Shown: in pieces, positions 1 to 5,845 of the stretch | Position numbering within the stretch: position 1 is the stretch's first letter | Layout: each line of letters begins with the position of its first letter | From: an uncultured Clostridia bacterium | Lineage (GTDB): Bacteria; Bacillota; Clostridia; Christensenellales; Borkfalkiaceae | DNA: 6,629 nt | Assembly (NCBI GenBank): GCA_947174975.1 | Contig: CAMWLA010000064.1 | Coordinates: forward strand, 1-6,629 | Direction of reading: 5' to 3' | Translations under genes and position numbers: made by a program | Notes under the pieces: model-generated | The model's database searches: none | The model's input: only the letters and a program-made list of their open reading frames with translations | Told to the model about the DNA's origin: nothing

Positions 1-185
1 GCCGTTTCAGTTCCGTTTTTCGTGCAAGTTGCGTTATTGTCGGAAACGTAAGTTACGAAACTGTGCTCGTGAGTACCGTTTATTAAGTCGTCAAGGCTAC
101 ACGCACTGCAAAACGACATTACAAAAACCAGCACTGCCGAAACTATTGTTAAAAAGATGCGGTTCCTCTTCATTTTCTTTTTCAT
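1..185 (-). CDS. Secreted lipoprotein with clostridial surface-type repeat, 5' part only
   Basis: Translating the minus strand from the ATG at 185-183 gives 61 complete codons that stay open to the left edge, so only the N-terminus is present. It starts MKKKMKRNRI, then a hydrophobic stretch (about residues 11-25) and a cysteine pair at 26 and 29. The run CSAC (26-29) fits a lipobox with Cys29 lipidated, although Cys at -3 is unusual. This is a lipoprotein or secretion signal. After a short linker, residues 39-61 read as the start of a repeat I recognise from clostridial cell-surface proteins: His, Phe, Tyr-Val-Ser, Asn-Ala-Thr-Cys, then Asn-Gly-Thr-Glu-Thr; the next codon must be Ala and a Cys-x-x-Cys would normally follow. 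An AGGCGG site lies 5 nt upstream of the ATG, which supports this start; Met5 is a less likely alternative. It follows the valS stop by 17 nt with no terminator between, so it is probably cotranscribed. The function is unknown; export is well supported and the repeat identity is from recall. Confidence 0.75.
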   Translation of the reverse strand, partial: MKKKMKRNRIFLTIVSAVLVFVMSFCSACSLDDLINGTHEHSFVTYVSDNNATCTKNGTET

Positions 186-202
186 TTACCCCGCCTATTT
201 GC

Positions 203-2818
203 TTAAAGCGATTTAAGCTGATTTAATATTTTTTCGCGCATTGCGATATATTTTTCAAGTTTTGCACGCTCTTCATCGACAAGCTTTTTTGGCGCTTTCG
301 ATAAGAAGCCTTGATTTTGCAGTTTGCCGTCCGCACGCGCAATTTCCGCCGTTACCGTTTCAAGCTCGGCAGCAAGCCTTGCCTTTTCCTTTTCGATATC
401 GACGAGCTCGCCCATGGGTATATACAGCGTACATATAGGCAGAACCTTGGTGACTGCGTTTTCGCCCGCTTCCGCGGCAGAGGAAATAAATTTAATTTCC
501 TTTGCGCCCGCAAGCTTTAAAATACTGTCTTCGTTTACGGTGATAAGGCGTTTGCTTTCCGTAGTTATATATAAGTTAACTTTTTTAGACGGCGGGCAGT
601 CGACTTCGGTTTTGACTGCACGGACGGCCTTTATGATATCCATAATTCCCGCAAACGACTGCGCGTCCTTTTTATATGCAAGCTTTGCATTGTAGCGCGG
701 GAAATCCTTCGTCATAATCGTGCCGTCGGCATTAGGAAGGTTTCTGTAAATTTCGTCGGTGACAAACGGAATTATCGGGTGCAGAAGCTTGAGAGAATTT
801 TCAAGCACGAACATCAGAACGGAAACCGCTCCGCTGCGCTTTGTCATATCCTCCGACTTCAACACGGGTTTAACAAGCTCGATATACCAGTCACAGAAAT
901 CAGACCACATAAAATCATATAAAATCTGACAAGCTATACCTAGTTCAAACTTGTTCATCGCAAGGGTAACGTCACGTATAACCGATTGCAAGCGGGAAAT
1001 TATCCACTTATCCGCCGGCATAAGCTTCACATCGGATATTGGTTTGATTTCAACGCCCTCCGCGTTCATAATAACGAAACGGCTTGCGTTCCAGATTTTG
1101 TTCATAAAGTTACGGCAAGCTTCAACTTTTGCATCGGAATAACGCGTATCGTTTCCTGGAGCAACGCCTTGCAAAAGCGAAAATCTTAACGAGTCGGCGC
1201 CGTACTTGTCGATGACGTCAAGAGGATCAACACCGTTGCCTAAGCTTTTTGACATCTTTCTGCCTTGTTCGTCGCGCACAAGTCCGTGGAAAAGTACGTC
1301 CCTAAAAGGCACGGCACGCATATGTTCAAGCCCCGAGAAAATCATTCTTGCTACCCAGAAGAAAATTATGTCGTAACCCGTTACGAGTACGTCACCGGGG
1401 TAGAAATATTCAAGATCGGAAGTGTCTTCGGGATAACCGAGAGTCGAAAACGGCCATAATGCCGACGAGAACCACGTATCGAGAACGTCCTCGTCTTGCG
1501 AGAGATTTTTACTTCCGCAGTGCGGACAAACCTTTACGTCGGTTTTTGAACAGATTTCTTTGCCGCAGTCGCCGCAGTACCAGACTGGTATTCTGTGTCC
1601 CCACCAAAGCTGACGGGAAATACACCAGTCCTTTATATTCTCCATCCAGTTGTAATATATTTTTGCAAATCTTTCGGGAACGAAAGATATCTTTTTATAA
1701 GTAACCGCGTCAATTGCGGGACGAGCTAATTTTTCCATCTTGACAAACCACTGCCTTGAAACGAGCGGTTCGATAGTAGATGAACAACGGTAACAATGCC
1801 CAACGTTGTGCGTATGGGGCTGTATTTTTACGAGATAGCCGTCTTTTTTCAGTTCTTCAACAAGCTGCTTTCTGCACTCGTATCTGTCAAGCCCTTTAAA
1901 CTTGCCGGCATTTTCGTTCATAGTGCCGTCGTCATTCATTACGCGGACCATAGGCAGATTGTGGCGCAAACCGACCTCAAAATCGTTAGGGTCGTGCGCG
2001 GGGGTAATTTTAACTACGCCCGTGCCGAATTCCATATCTGCGTGTTCGTCGCCGACAACGGGAATTGCTTTGTTGACAATAGGCAGAATTACGTTTTTGC
2101 CGATTAAGTGCTTATAACGCTTGTCTTCGGGGTTTACTGCAACCGCCGTATCGCCGAACATAGTTTCGGGGCGGGTTGTCGCAACTTCGAGAAAGGTATC
2201 CTCCCCCTCGACAAAATATTTGATATGCCAGAAATTACCCGCTTCTTCCGCGTAGTTTACTTCTTCGTCGGAAAGGGTGGTTTTACAGTCGGGACACCAA
2301 TTTATTATACGGCTTCCCCTATAAATGAGTTTCTTATTGTAGAGGTTAACGAAGACTTCCCTTACCGCTTTGGAGCATTTTTCGTCCATAGTAAAAGTCA
2401 AACGCGACCAGTCGCAAGATGAACCGAGTTTTTTAAGCTGCTCGACAATCCTCGAACAGTACTTATCCTTCCACGCCCATACACGCTTTAAAAACTCTTC
2501 TCTGCCGAGAGACTCTTTCGTCAAGCCTTCTTTCCTGATCTGCTCAACCACTTTTACTTCGGTTGCTATCGATGCGTGATCGGTACCCGGGAGCCACAAC
2601 GTGCAATAGCCTTGCATACGCTTGAAGCGCACTACGGCGTCTTGCATTGTTTCATCCATTGCGTGACCCATATGCAACTGACCCGTTATGTTGGGCGGAG
2701 GCATCATTACCGTAAAAGGAACCTTGTTATCGTCACGCACAGCTTTAAAGCAGCCGCGTTCCTCCCAGTCCTTATACAGTCTGTCCTCAAAAGCTTTCGG
2801 GTTATAAGTTTTCTCCAT
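203..2818 (-). CDS. valS: Valyl-tRNA synthetase
   Basis: This is a class Ia aminoacyl-tRNA synthetase that charges tRNA-Val with valine in the cytoplasm and removes mischarged threonine. The 871-residue product is full length for the family. In order: HIGH motif in PPPNITGQLHMGHA (40-53, HMGH 49-52); a Cys pair C175/C178; the CP1 editing domain with TTRPETMFGDTAVAVNP (214-230) and GTGVVKITPAHDPNDFEVG (265-283), keeping Lys270, Asp276 and Asp279; a CYRC pair (342-345); WCISRQLWWGHRIPVWYC (398-415); a further zinc-ribbon-like set C415/C418/C431/C434; DTWFSS (447-452); and KMSKS (521-525). The helical anticodon-binding domain covers roughly 600-740, and a charged C-terminal coiled coil, the tRNA-binding arm typical of ValRS, runs from about 806 to 871. 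The start is supported by AGAGG (2825-2829) 6 nt upstream. All catalytic and editing motifs are intact. It has its own promoter and diverges from the transporter operon. Confidence 0.98.
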   Translation of the reverse strand: MEKTYNPKAFEDRLYKDWEERGCFKAVRDDNKVPFTVMMPPPNITGQLHMGHAMDETMQDAVVRFKRMQGYCTLWLPGTDHASIATEVKVVEQIRKEGLTKESLGREEFLKRVWAWKDKYCSRIVEQLKKLGSSCDWSRLTFTMDEKCSKAVREVFVNLYNKKLIYRGSRIINWCPDCKTTLSDEEVNYAEEAGNFWHIKYFVEGEDTFLEVATTRPETMFGDTAVAVNPEDKRYKHLIGKNVILPIVNKAIPVVGDEHADMEFGTGVVKITPAHDPNDFEVGLRHNLPMVRVMNDDGTMNENAGKFKGLDRYECRKQLVEELKKDGYLVKIQPHTHNVGHCYRCSSTIEPLVSRQWFVKMEKLARPAIDAVTYKKISFVPERFAKIYYNWMENIKDWCISRQLWWGHRIPVWYCGDCGKEICSKTDVKVCPHCGSKNLSQDEDVLDTWFSSALWPFSTLGYPEDTSDLEYFYPGDVLVTGYDIIFFWVARMIFSGLEHMRAVPFRDVLFHGLVRDEQGRKMSKSLGNGVDPLDVIDKYGADSLRFSLLQGVAPGNDTRYSDAKVEACRNFMNKIWNASRFVIMNAEGVEIKPISDVKLMPADKWIISRLQSVIRDVTLAMNKFELGIACQILYDFMWSDFCDWYIELVKPVLKSEDMTKRSGAVSVLMFVLENSLKLLHPIIPFVTDEIYRNLPNADGTIMTKDFPRYNAKLAYKKDAQSFAGIMDIIKAVRAVKTEVDCPPSKKVNLYITTESKRLITVNEDSILKLAGAKEIKFISSAAEAGENAVTKVLPICTLYIPMGELVDIEKEKARLAAELETVTAEIARADGKLQNQGFLSKAPKKLVDEERAKLEKYIAMREKILNQLKSL

Positions 2819-2847
2819 TATATACCTCTGAATATTTATACAATTTT

Positions 2848-2876
2848 ATTATAAACCAAAACCCCTTAGTTGTCAA
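2848..2876 (-). promoter_or_regulatory. Consensus sigma-A promoter of valS
   Basis: Read on the minus strand, TTGACA (2876-2871) is followed after exactly 17 nt by TATAAT (2853-2848). Both hexamers match the housekeeping consensus at all six positions. Initiation would be expected near 2841, leaving a leader of roughly 20-25 nt that carries only the AGAGG ribosome binding site. This is a sequence match, not a mapped start. Confidence 0.88.
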
Positions 2877-2900
2877 ATATAACTTTAACCCGCATACTAT
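2870..2900 (+). promoter_or_regulatory. Probable promoter of the ABC importer operon
   Basis: On the plus strand TTGTCA (2870-2875) and TACTAT (2895-2900) form a sigma-A-like pair with a 19-nt spacer, longer than the ideal 17. Transcription would start near 2907, about 30 nt before the TTG start of the binding-protein gene. Its -35 hexamer overlaps the valS -35 hexamer on the other strand. The match is moderate and the -10 could be elsewhere in this AT-rich stretch (for example TATTAT at 2902-2907, which lacks a good -35). Confidence 0.45.
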
Positions 2901-2924
2901 GTATTATTAAATTTTTAAAATCAA

Positions 2925-2939
2925 AAGGAGAAAACTTTG
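2925..2939 (+). promoter_or_regulatory. Ribosome binding site that fixes a TTG start
   Basis: AAGGAG (2925-2930) lies 6 nt upstream of TTG at 2937-2939. No ATG or GTG in the same frame is suitably placed: the first in-frame ATG is codon 74, well past the signal peptide. The strong site together with the intact lipoprotein signal after it makes TTG the start. Confidence 0.9.
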
Positions 2940-3932
2940 AAAAAATTAATTTCACTTATAACCGCCTCGCTTGTAGCACTGGCAATACCTTTCACTTTTG
3001 CCGGCTGCGGCGGAAAGGATAAAAAGACGATTAGAATTAACGAAGTAACTCATTCGATATTCTATGCTCCCCTCTACCTTGCCGACGCGCTGGGCTATTT
3101 TAAAGACGAAGGGTACGACATAACTCTTACCAACGGCGGCGGCGCGGACGCAACTATGGCGGCAGTGCTGTCCGGCGGCGCGGACATAGGCTTCTGCGGA
3201 CCCGAAGCTGCAATTTACGTAAATAAAGGCGGCAGCGACGATTCACCAAAGGTATTCGGCCAGCTCACAAAGCGCGACGGAAGCTTTTTGGTGGGCAGAA
3301 CCGCTCAACCTAATTTCAAATGGTCCGACTTGAACGGCAAAGAAATTCTTGCCGGCAGAAAGGGCGGCGTTCCCGCAATGACTTTCGAGTACGTTATAAA
3401 GGGCGGAAACATCAACTGCACTTTGAACTACGACGTAGCGTTCAATATGATGACGCCCGCTTTTGAGAGCGGCATCGCCGACTACTGTACTATGTTCGAG
3501 CCGACCGCTTCCGAATACCAAGCGCAAGGCAAAGGCTATATCGTTGCTTCCGTAGGTCAGGAATCGGGCGAAATCCCCTACACTTGTTTTATGGCTAAAC
3601 AAAGCTATCTCAAGAAAAACAGCGAAGCCGTAGAAGTGCTTTTGAGAGCCGTTACGAAAGCCGTTAAGTACATTAACACTACCGACAGCGAAACGGTTGC
3701 CCAGTACCTTACCCCCTACTTCGACGGCACGAGCAAAGCTAGCATTAAGACGTCCGTAGAAAGCTATAAATCTATTGACGCTTGGGTTACGAATATGGCA
3801 ATGAAAGAAACCGCTTTCGAAAAATTGCAAGACGTAATCGAGCTTGCGGGCGAGCTTGACGGACGCGTTAAATTTAAGGACGTAGTCGTAACGGATACCG
3901 CACAGAAGGTTTACGAAGAAATATATAAATAA
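2937..3932 (+). CDS. ABC importer substrate-binding lipoprotein (SsuA/TauA/NMT1-THI5-like)
   Basis: This 331-residue protein is the extracytoplasmic solute receptor of the importer encoded by the next two genes. A signal peptide has a short Lys-containing N-terminus, a hydrophobic core (about 4-20) and lipobox FAGC with Cys24, so the mature protein should be lipid-anchored on the outer face of the membrane. The family pattern is clear: a beta strand TIRINEV (31-37), then HSIFYAPLYLADALGYFKDEG (39-59), matching the 'PLYxAxxxGYFxxEG' signature of the NMT1/SsuA/TauA group, then a Gly-Gly-Ala-Asp-Ile-Gly segment (80-85), and a later F-E-P hinge-side segment (187-189). Length is normal. It uses a TTG start with a strong ribosome binding site, and its stop overlaps the next ATG (TAATG), implying translational coupling. 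Cysteines at 87, 161, 184 and 217 beyond the lipobox are more than usual for an exported receptor. The ligand is not identifiable: sulfonate, taurine, nitrate, pyrimidine (thiamine precursor) or riboflavin are all possible. Confidence 0.92.
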   Translation: MKKLISLITASLVALAIPFTFAGCGGKDKKTIRINEVTHSIFYAPLYLADALGYFKDEGYDITLTNGGGADATMAAVLSGGADIGFCGPEAAIYVNKGGSDDSPKVFGQLTKRDGSFLVGRTAQPNFKWSDLNGKEILAGRKGGVPAMTFEYVIKGGNINCTLNYDVAFNMMTPAFESGIADYCTMFEPTASEYQAQGKGYIVASVGQESGEIPYTCFMAKQSYLKKNSEAVEVLLRAVTKAVKYINTTDSETVAQYLTPYFDGTSKASIKTSVESYKSIDAWVTNMAMKETAFEKLQDVIELAGELDGRVKFKDVVVTDTAQKVYEEIYK

Positions 3933-4657
3933 TGCTTAAATTTGAAAATATTACCTATACCTATCATACGAAAGAGGGCGAAACCACAGCCGTAAAAGAT
4001 TTGTCTTTTACGGTTGAGGACGGACAATTCGTTTCGGTTATAGGCCCCTCGGGGTGCGGGAAAACCACTATTCTATCGCTTGCGGCGGGACTTTTAGCCC
4101 CGTCGTCGGGCGAAGTAATACGAGGCGGCGGTGAATTCGGATATATGTTGCAGCGAGACGCGCTATTCCCTTGGCGCAGCGTGGAAAAGAACATCTTTCT
4201 GCCGCTGGAAGTTAAAAAGCGCAACACCCCCGAAATGCGGGAAAAGGCGATTGCGCTTGCGGAAAAGTACGGACTTAAGGACTTTTTGAAAAAGAGCCCA
4301 AATCAGCTTTCGGGAGGTATGCGCCAGAGAGTTGCGCTTATCCGAACACTGTCTGCCGAACCCGACATTCTGATGCTTGACGAACCCTTTTCAGCCCTCG
4401 ACTATCAGACGAGGCTTGAAGTCTGCGACGACGTGCAAGGCATTATCAAGGGCGAAAAAAAGACCGCGCTTTTGGTTACGCACGATATATCGGAAGCGAT
4501 TGCGCTATCAGACAAGGTTGTGGTTTTATCGGCGCGCCCCGCAAGAGTCGTTGCCGAGCATATGATAGAATTCGGAGACGGAAGTCCTAAAAAACGAAGA
4601 GAATGTCCCGAATTTTCACAGACTTTCGAGATACTGAGAAAAGAACTCGGCATATAA
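3932..4657 (+). CDS. ABC importer ATP-binding protein (SsuB/TauB-type)
   Basis: This is the cytoplasmic ATPase of the importer; a dimer hydrolyses ATP to drive transport through the permease. The 241 residues hold every nucleotide-binding element: Walker A GPSGCGKTT (38-46), Q-loop Gln74 followed by the LFPW run (78-81) characteristic of the nitrate/sulfonate/taurine subfamily, signature LSGGMRQR (126-133), Walker B ILMLDEP (146-152) with catalytic Glu151, D-loop SALD (154-157), and switch His184 in LVTHD. The length is typical and there is no extra regulatory domain. The ATG shares its A with the stop of the binding-protein gene (TAATG) and there is only a weak purine-rich site upstream, so translation is probably coupled to the preceding gene. 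Family assignment is firm; substrate is set by the binding protein and is unknown. Confidence 0.96.
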   Translation: MLKFENITYTYHTKEGETTAVKDLSFTVEDGQFVSVIGPSGCGKTTILSLAAGLLAPSSGEVIRGGGEFGYMLQRDALFPWRSVEKNIFLPLEVKKRNTPEMREKAIALAEKYGLKDFLKKSPNQLSGGMRQRVALIRTLSAEPDILMLDEPFSALDYQTRLEVCDDVQGIIKGEKKTALLVTHDISEAIALSDKVVVLSARPARVVAEHMIEFGDGSPKKRRECPEFSQTFEILRKELGI

Positions 4658-4675
4658 TGTATTAGTATGTTTACC

Positions 4676-4690
4676 AAGGATACACCTATG
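4676..4690 (+). promoter_or_regulatory. Ribosome binding site deciding the permease start
   Basis: AAGGA (4676-4680) is 7 nt from ATG 4688. Two other ATGs precede it: 4657, which overlaps the ATPase stop but meets TAG after one more codon, and 4667, which is in frame but lies upstream of this site and has no ribosome binding site of its own. The spacing favours 4688. Confidence 0.8.
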
Positions 4691-5494
4691 AAAAACAAGA
4701 AAGACAATAATTTCTCAAACGAACATAAAGCGTATCTGAGAAAAGAAAGAAATAAAAAGATAATAATTACCGTTTCGCGGATACTCATTCTCGTACTTAT
4801 TCTGGGAATTTGGGAGCTGTGCGCGCAAGCTAAGGCAATTGACCCGTTTATTACGAGTTCGCCGTCGCGCGTTATCAAGACGATAGGCGACTTGTACAAG
4901 AACGGAACGCTGTTTTACCATATAGGCATAACGCTTGCCGAAACAATTGCGGGCTTTGTAATCGCCGTGGTTTTCGGTTATGCGGTAGCGGTCGTTCTGT
5001 GGTGGAGTGACAGTGTTCATAAAGTACTTGAGCCGTATATCGTAGTTCTCAACTCTCTACCGAAAATCGCGCTCGGTCCGTTGATTATCATATGGATAGG
5101 CACGGGCTATACGGCTATAATATTTATGACCGTAATAGTATCGGTTATAGTGTGCATAATGAATATGCTTGCGGGGTTTATCGCAGTCGACAAGACGAAA
5201 GTAACTCTTATGAAATCGATGGGCGCAAACAAGCTTACCACTTTAAGGAAGCTTATAATGCCCGCCACTCTCCCCGCGCTTATGAATACGCTGAAAGTTG
5301 CGGTAGGGCTTGCGTGGATAGGTTCGATTATGGGCGAATATATCGTATCGAAAGCGGGGCTTGGCTACCTCATCGTTTACGGCGGGCAAGTGTTTAAGCT
5401 TGACTTGGTTATGACCGCAACGTTTATCCTTTGCGTGCTTGCGGGCGGAATGTACGGTATTATTGCAGTAATTGAAAAACGGTTTAACAAATAA
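4688..5494 (+). CDS. ABC importer permease (SsuC/TauC-type)
   Basis: This 268-residue inner-membrane permease would form the homodimeric channel of the importer. Hydrophobic helices are visible at about 25-44, 76-106, 117-137, 141-165, 200-222 and 243-264, fitting the six-helix BPD_transp_1 fold. The cytoplasmic coupling loop, where the ATPase docks, is at about 164-195: AVDKTKVTLMKSMGANK, then LRKLIMPATLPALM, with the conserved Gly179 and the downstream MPATLP. SSPSRVI (57-63) after the first helix is typical of SsuC/TauC proteins. I chose ATG 4688 because AAGGA (4676-4680) lies 7 nt upstream. An in-frame ATG at 4667 would add seven residues but has no ribosome binding site. The gene is 30 nt after the ATPase stop and is last in the operon, followed by a hairpin terminator. 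Confidence 0.94.
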   Translation: MKNKKDNNFSNEHKAYLRKERNKKIIITVSRILILVLILGIWELCAQAKAIDPFITSSPSRVIKTIGDLYKNGTLFYHIGITLAETIAGFVIAVVFGYAVAVVLWWSDSVHKVLEPYIVVLNSLPKIALGPLIIIWIGTGYTAIIFMTVIVSVIVCIMNMLAGFIAVDKTKVTLMKSMGANKLTTLRKLIMPATLPALMNTLKVAVGLAWIGSIMGEYIVSKAGLGYLIVYGGQVFKLDLVMTATFILCVLAGGMYGIIAVIEKRFNK

Positions 5495-5499
5495 ACCTT

Positions 5500-5560
5500 A
5501 CGTTTAATCGTTATATCTTAATTACGTTAAGATAAATCCAACTTATCACAAATCAAACGT
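5500..5560. repeat. Nested inverted repeats after the permease gene
   Basis: TATCTTAA (5514-5521) and TTAAGATA (5527-5534) form a perfect 8-bp stem with a 5-nt loop TTACG. Flanking it, ACGTTT (5500-5505) and AAACGT (5555-5560) are complementary and could close a larger structure around the inner stem. All arms are AT-rich and no T-run follows the inner stem, so this is not itself a standard intrinsic terminator. It may stabilise the 3' end of the transporter mRNA, or be chance structure in AT-rich spacer DNA. Confidence 0.4.
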
Positions 5561-5569
5561 GAATTATAT

Positions 5570-5613
5570 AAAAAACAGCCCGCACGTTATTAAAACGCGC
5601 GGGCTTTAAATTT
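5570..5613. terminator. Intrinsic terminator between convergent operons, probably bidirectional
   Basis: AGCCCGC (5577-5583) pairs with GCGGGCT (5599-5605). Inside, after one A/C mismatch, CGTT (5585-5588) pairs with AACG (5594-5597) around the loop ATTAA, giving an 11-pair stem with one internal mismatch. On the minus strand the stem is followed by G and then six Ts (complement of 5575-5570), a good U-tract that terminates the proS/small-membrane-protein transcript just after its stop codon. On the plus strand the tail is TTTAAATTT, weaker but usable for the transporter operon. Confidence 0.85.
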
Positions 5614-5824
5614 ACTCATCTTTTTTCTCGTCTTTTTTGTCGTCAATTTTGTCTTTCAGTTTGGATATTTCGTAAATTATAAAGCTGCCGTAAATTGCTA
5701 TTTCAAGAAAGATAGCAGGCAAAAAGATATACAACACATCACTACCACGAAGATTTGCAGCAACCGCATATAAAATTATATCCAATACACAGAAAACAGC
5801 CAATAGAATTAACGCTTTTTTCAT
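5612..5824 (-). CDS. Small two-helix membrane protein of unknown function
   Basis: I do not recognise a family for this 70-residue protein. Two hydrophobic segments, about 4-23 and 30-52, should span the membrane, joined by a short polar turn NLRGSD (24-29). The C-terminus from 53 is a highly charged tail of Lys, Asp and Glu ending in two KKDE units (63-70), encoded by an imperfect 12-nt tandem repeat. With few positive charges at the N-terminus other than Lys2 and Lys3, and a Lys-rich tail, both ends are likely cytoplasmic, making a hairpin. An AAGGAG ribosome binding site (5830-5835) sits 5 nt before the ATG, which argues strongly that the gene is translated. It starts 21 nt after the proS stop and ends directly at a terminator, so it is the last gene of the proS transcript. 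Short membrane proteins of this kind are often poorly conserved. Confidence 0.82.
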   Translation of the reverse strand: MKKALILLAVFCVLDIILYAVAANLRGSDVLYIFLPAIFLEIAIYGSFIIYEISKLKDKIDDKKDEKKDE

Positions 5825-5845
5825 ATAATCTCCTTACGACTGCTT

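Noticed and set aside
324..695. Plus-strand open frame of 123 codons inside valS
   Set aside because: It is the complement of the ValRS C-terminal coding sequence; composition and lack of motifs mark it as a shadow. The same applies to the other plus-strand frames in 241-2854.
2894..2904. Short palindrome ATAC-TAT-GTAT over the importer -10 as an operator
   Set aside because: The arms are only 4 bp in very AT-rich DNA and do not extend further, so chance is the simpler explanation.
2877..2936. TPP, FMN or other riboswitch in the importer leader
   Set aside because: The expected leader is only about 30 nt and shows no conserved riboswitch core; there is no room for one before the TTG start.
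3243..3830. 195-codon open frame antisense to the binding-protein gene
   Set aside because: It lies wholly inside a well-supported gene, lacks a convincing ribosome binding site, and its product shows no recognisable family or sensible domain pattern. Long antisense frames are expected from the codon bias of the real gene.
4405..4899. 164-codon minus-strand frame across the ATPase/permease junction
   Set aside because: It opposes two firmly identified genes, and I see no family motif in it.
5615..5644. Slippery A-runs in the small membrane protein gene as a programmed frameshift site
   Set aside because: The two A6 runs are in frame as AAA-AAA codons for Lys, do not form an in-frame A-AAA-AAG heptamer, and are shorter than runs that usually cause transcriptional slippage. 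They lie at the very end of the gene, where a frameshift would do little.
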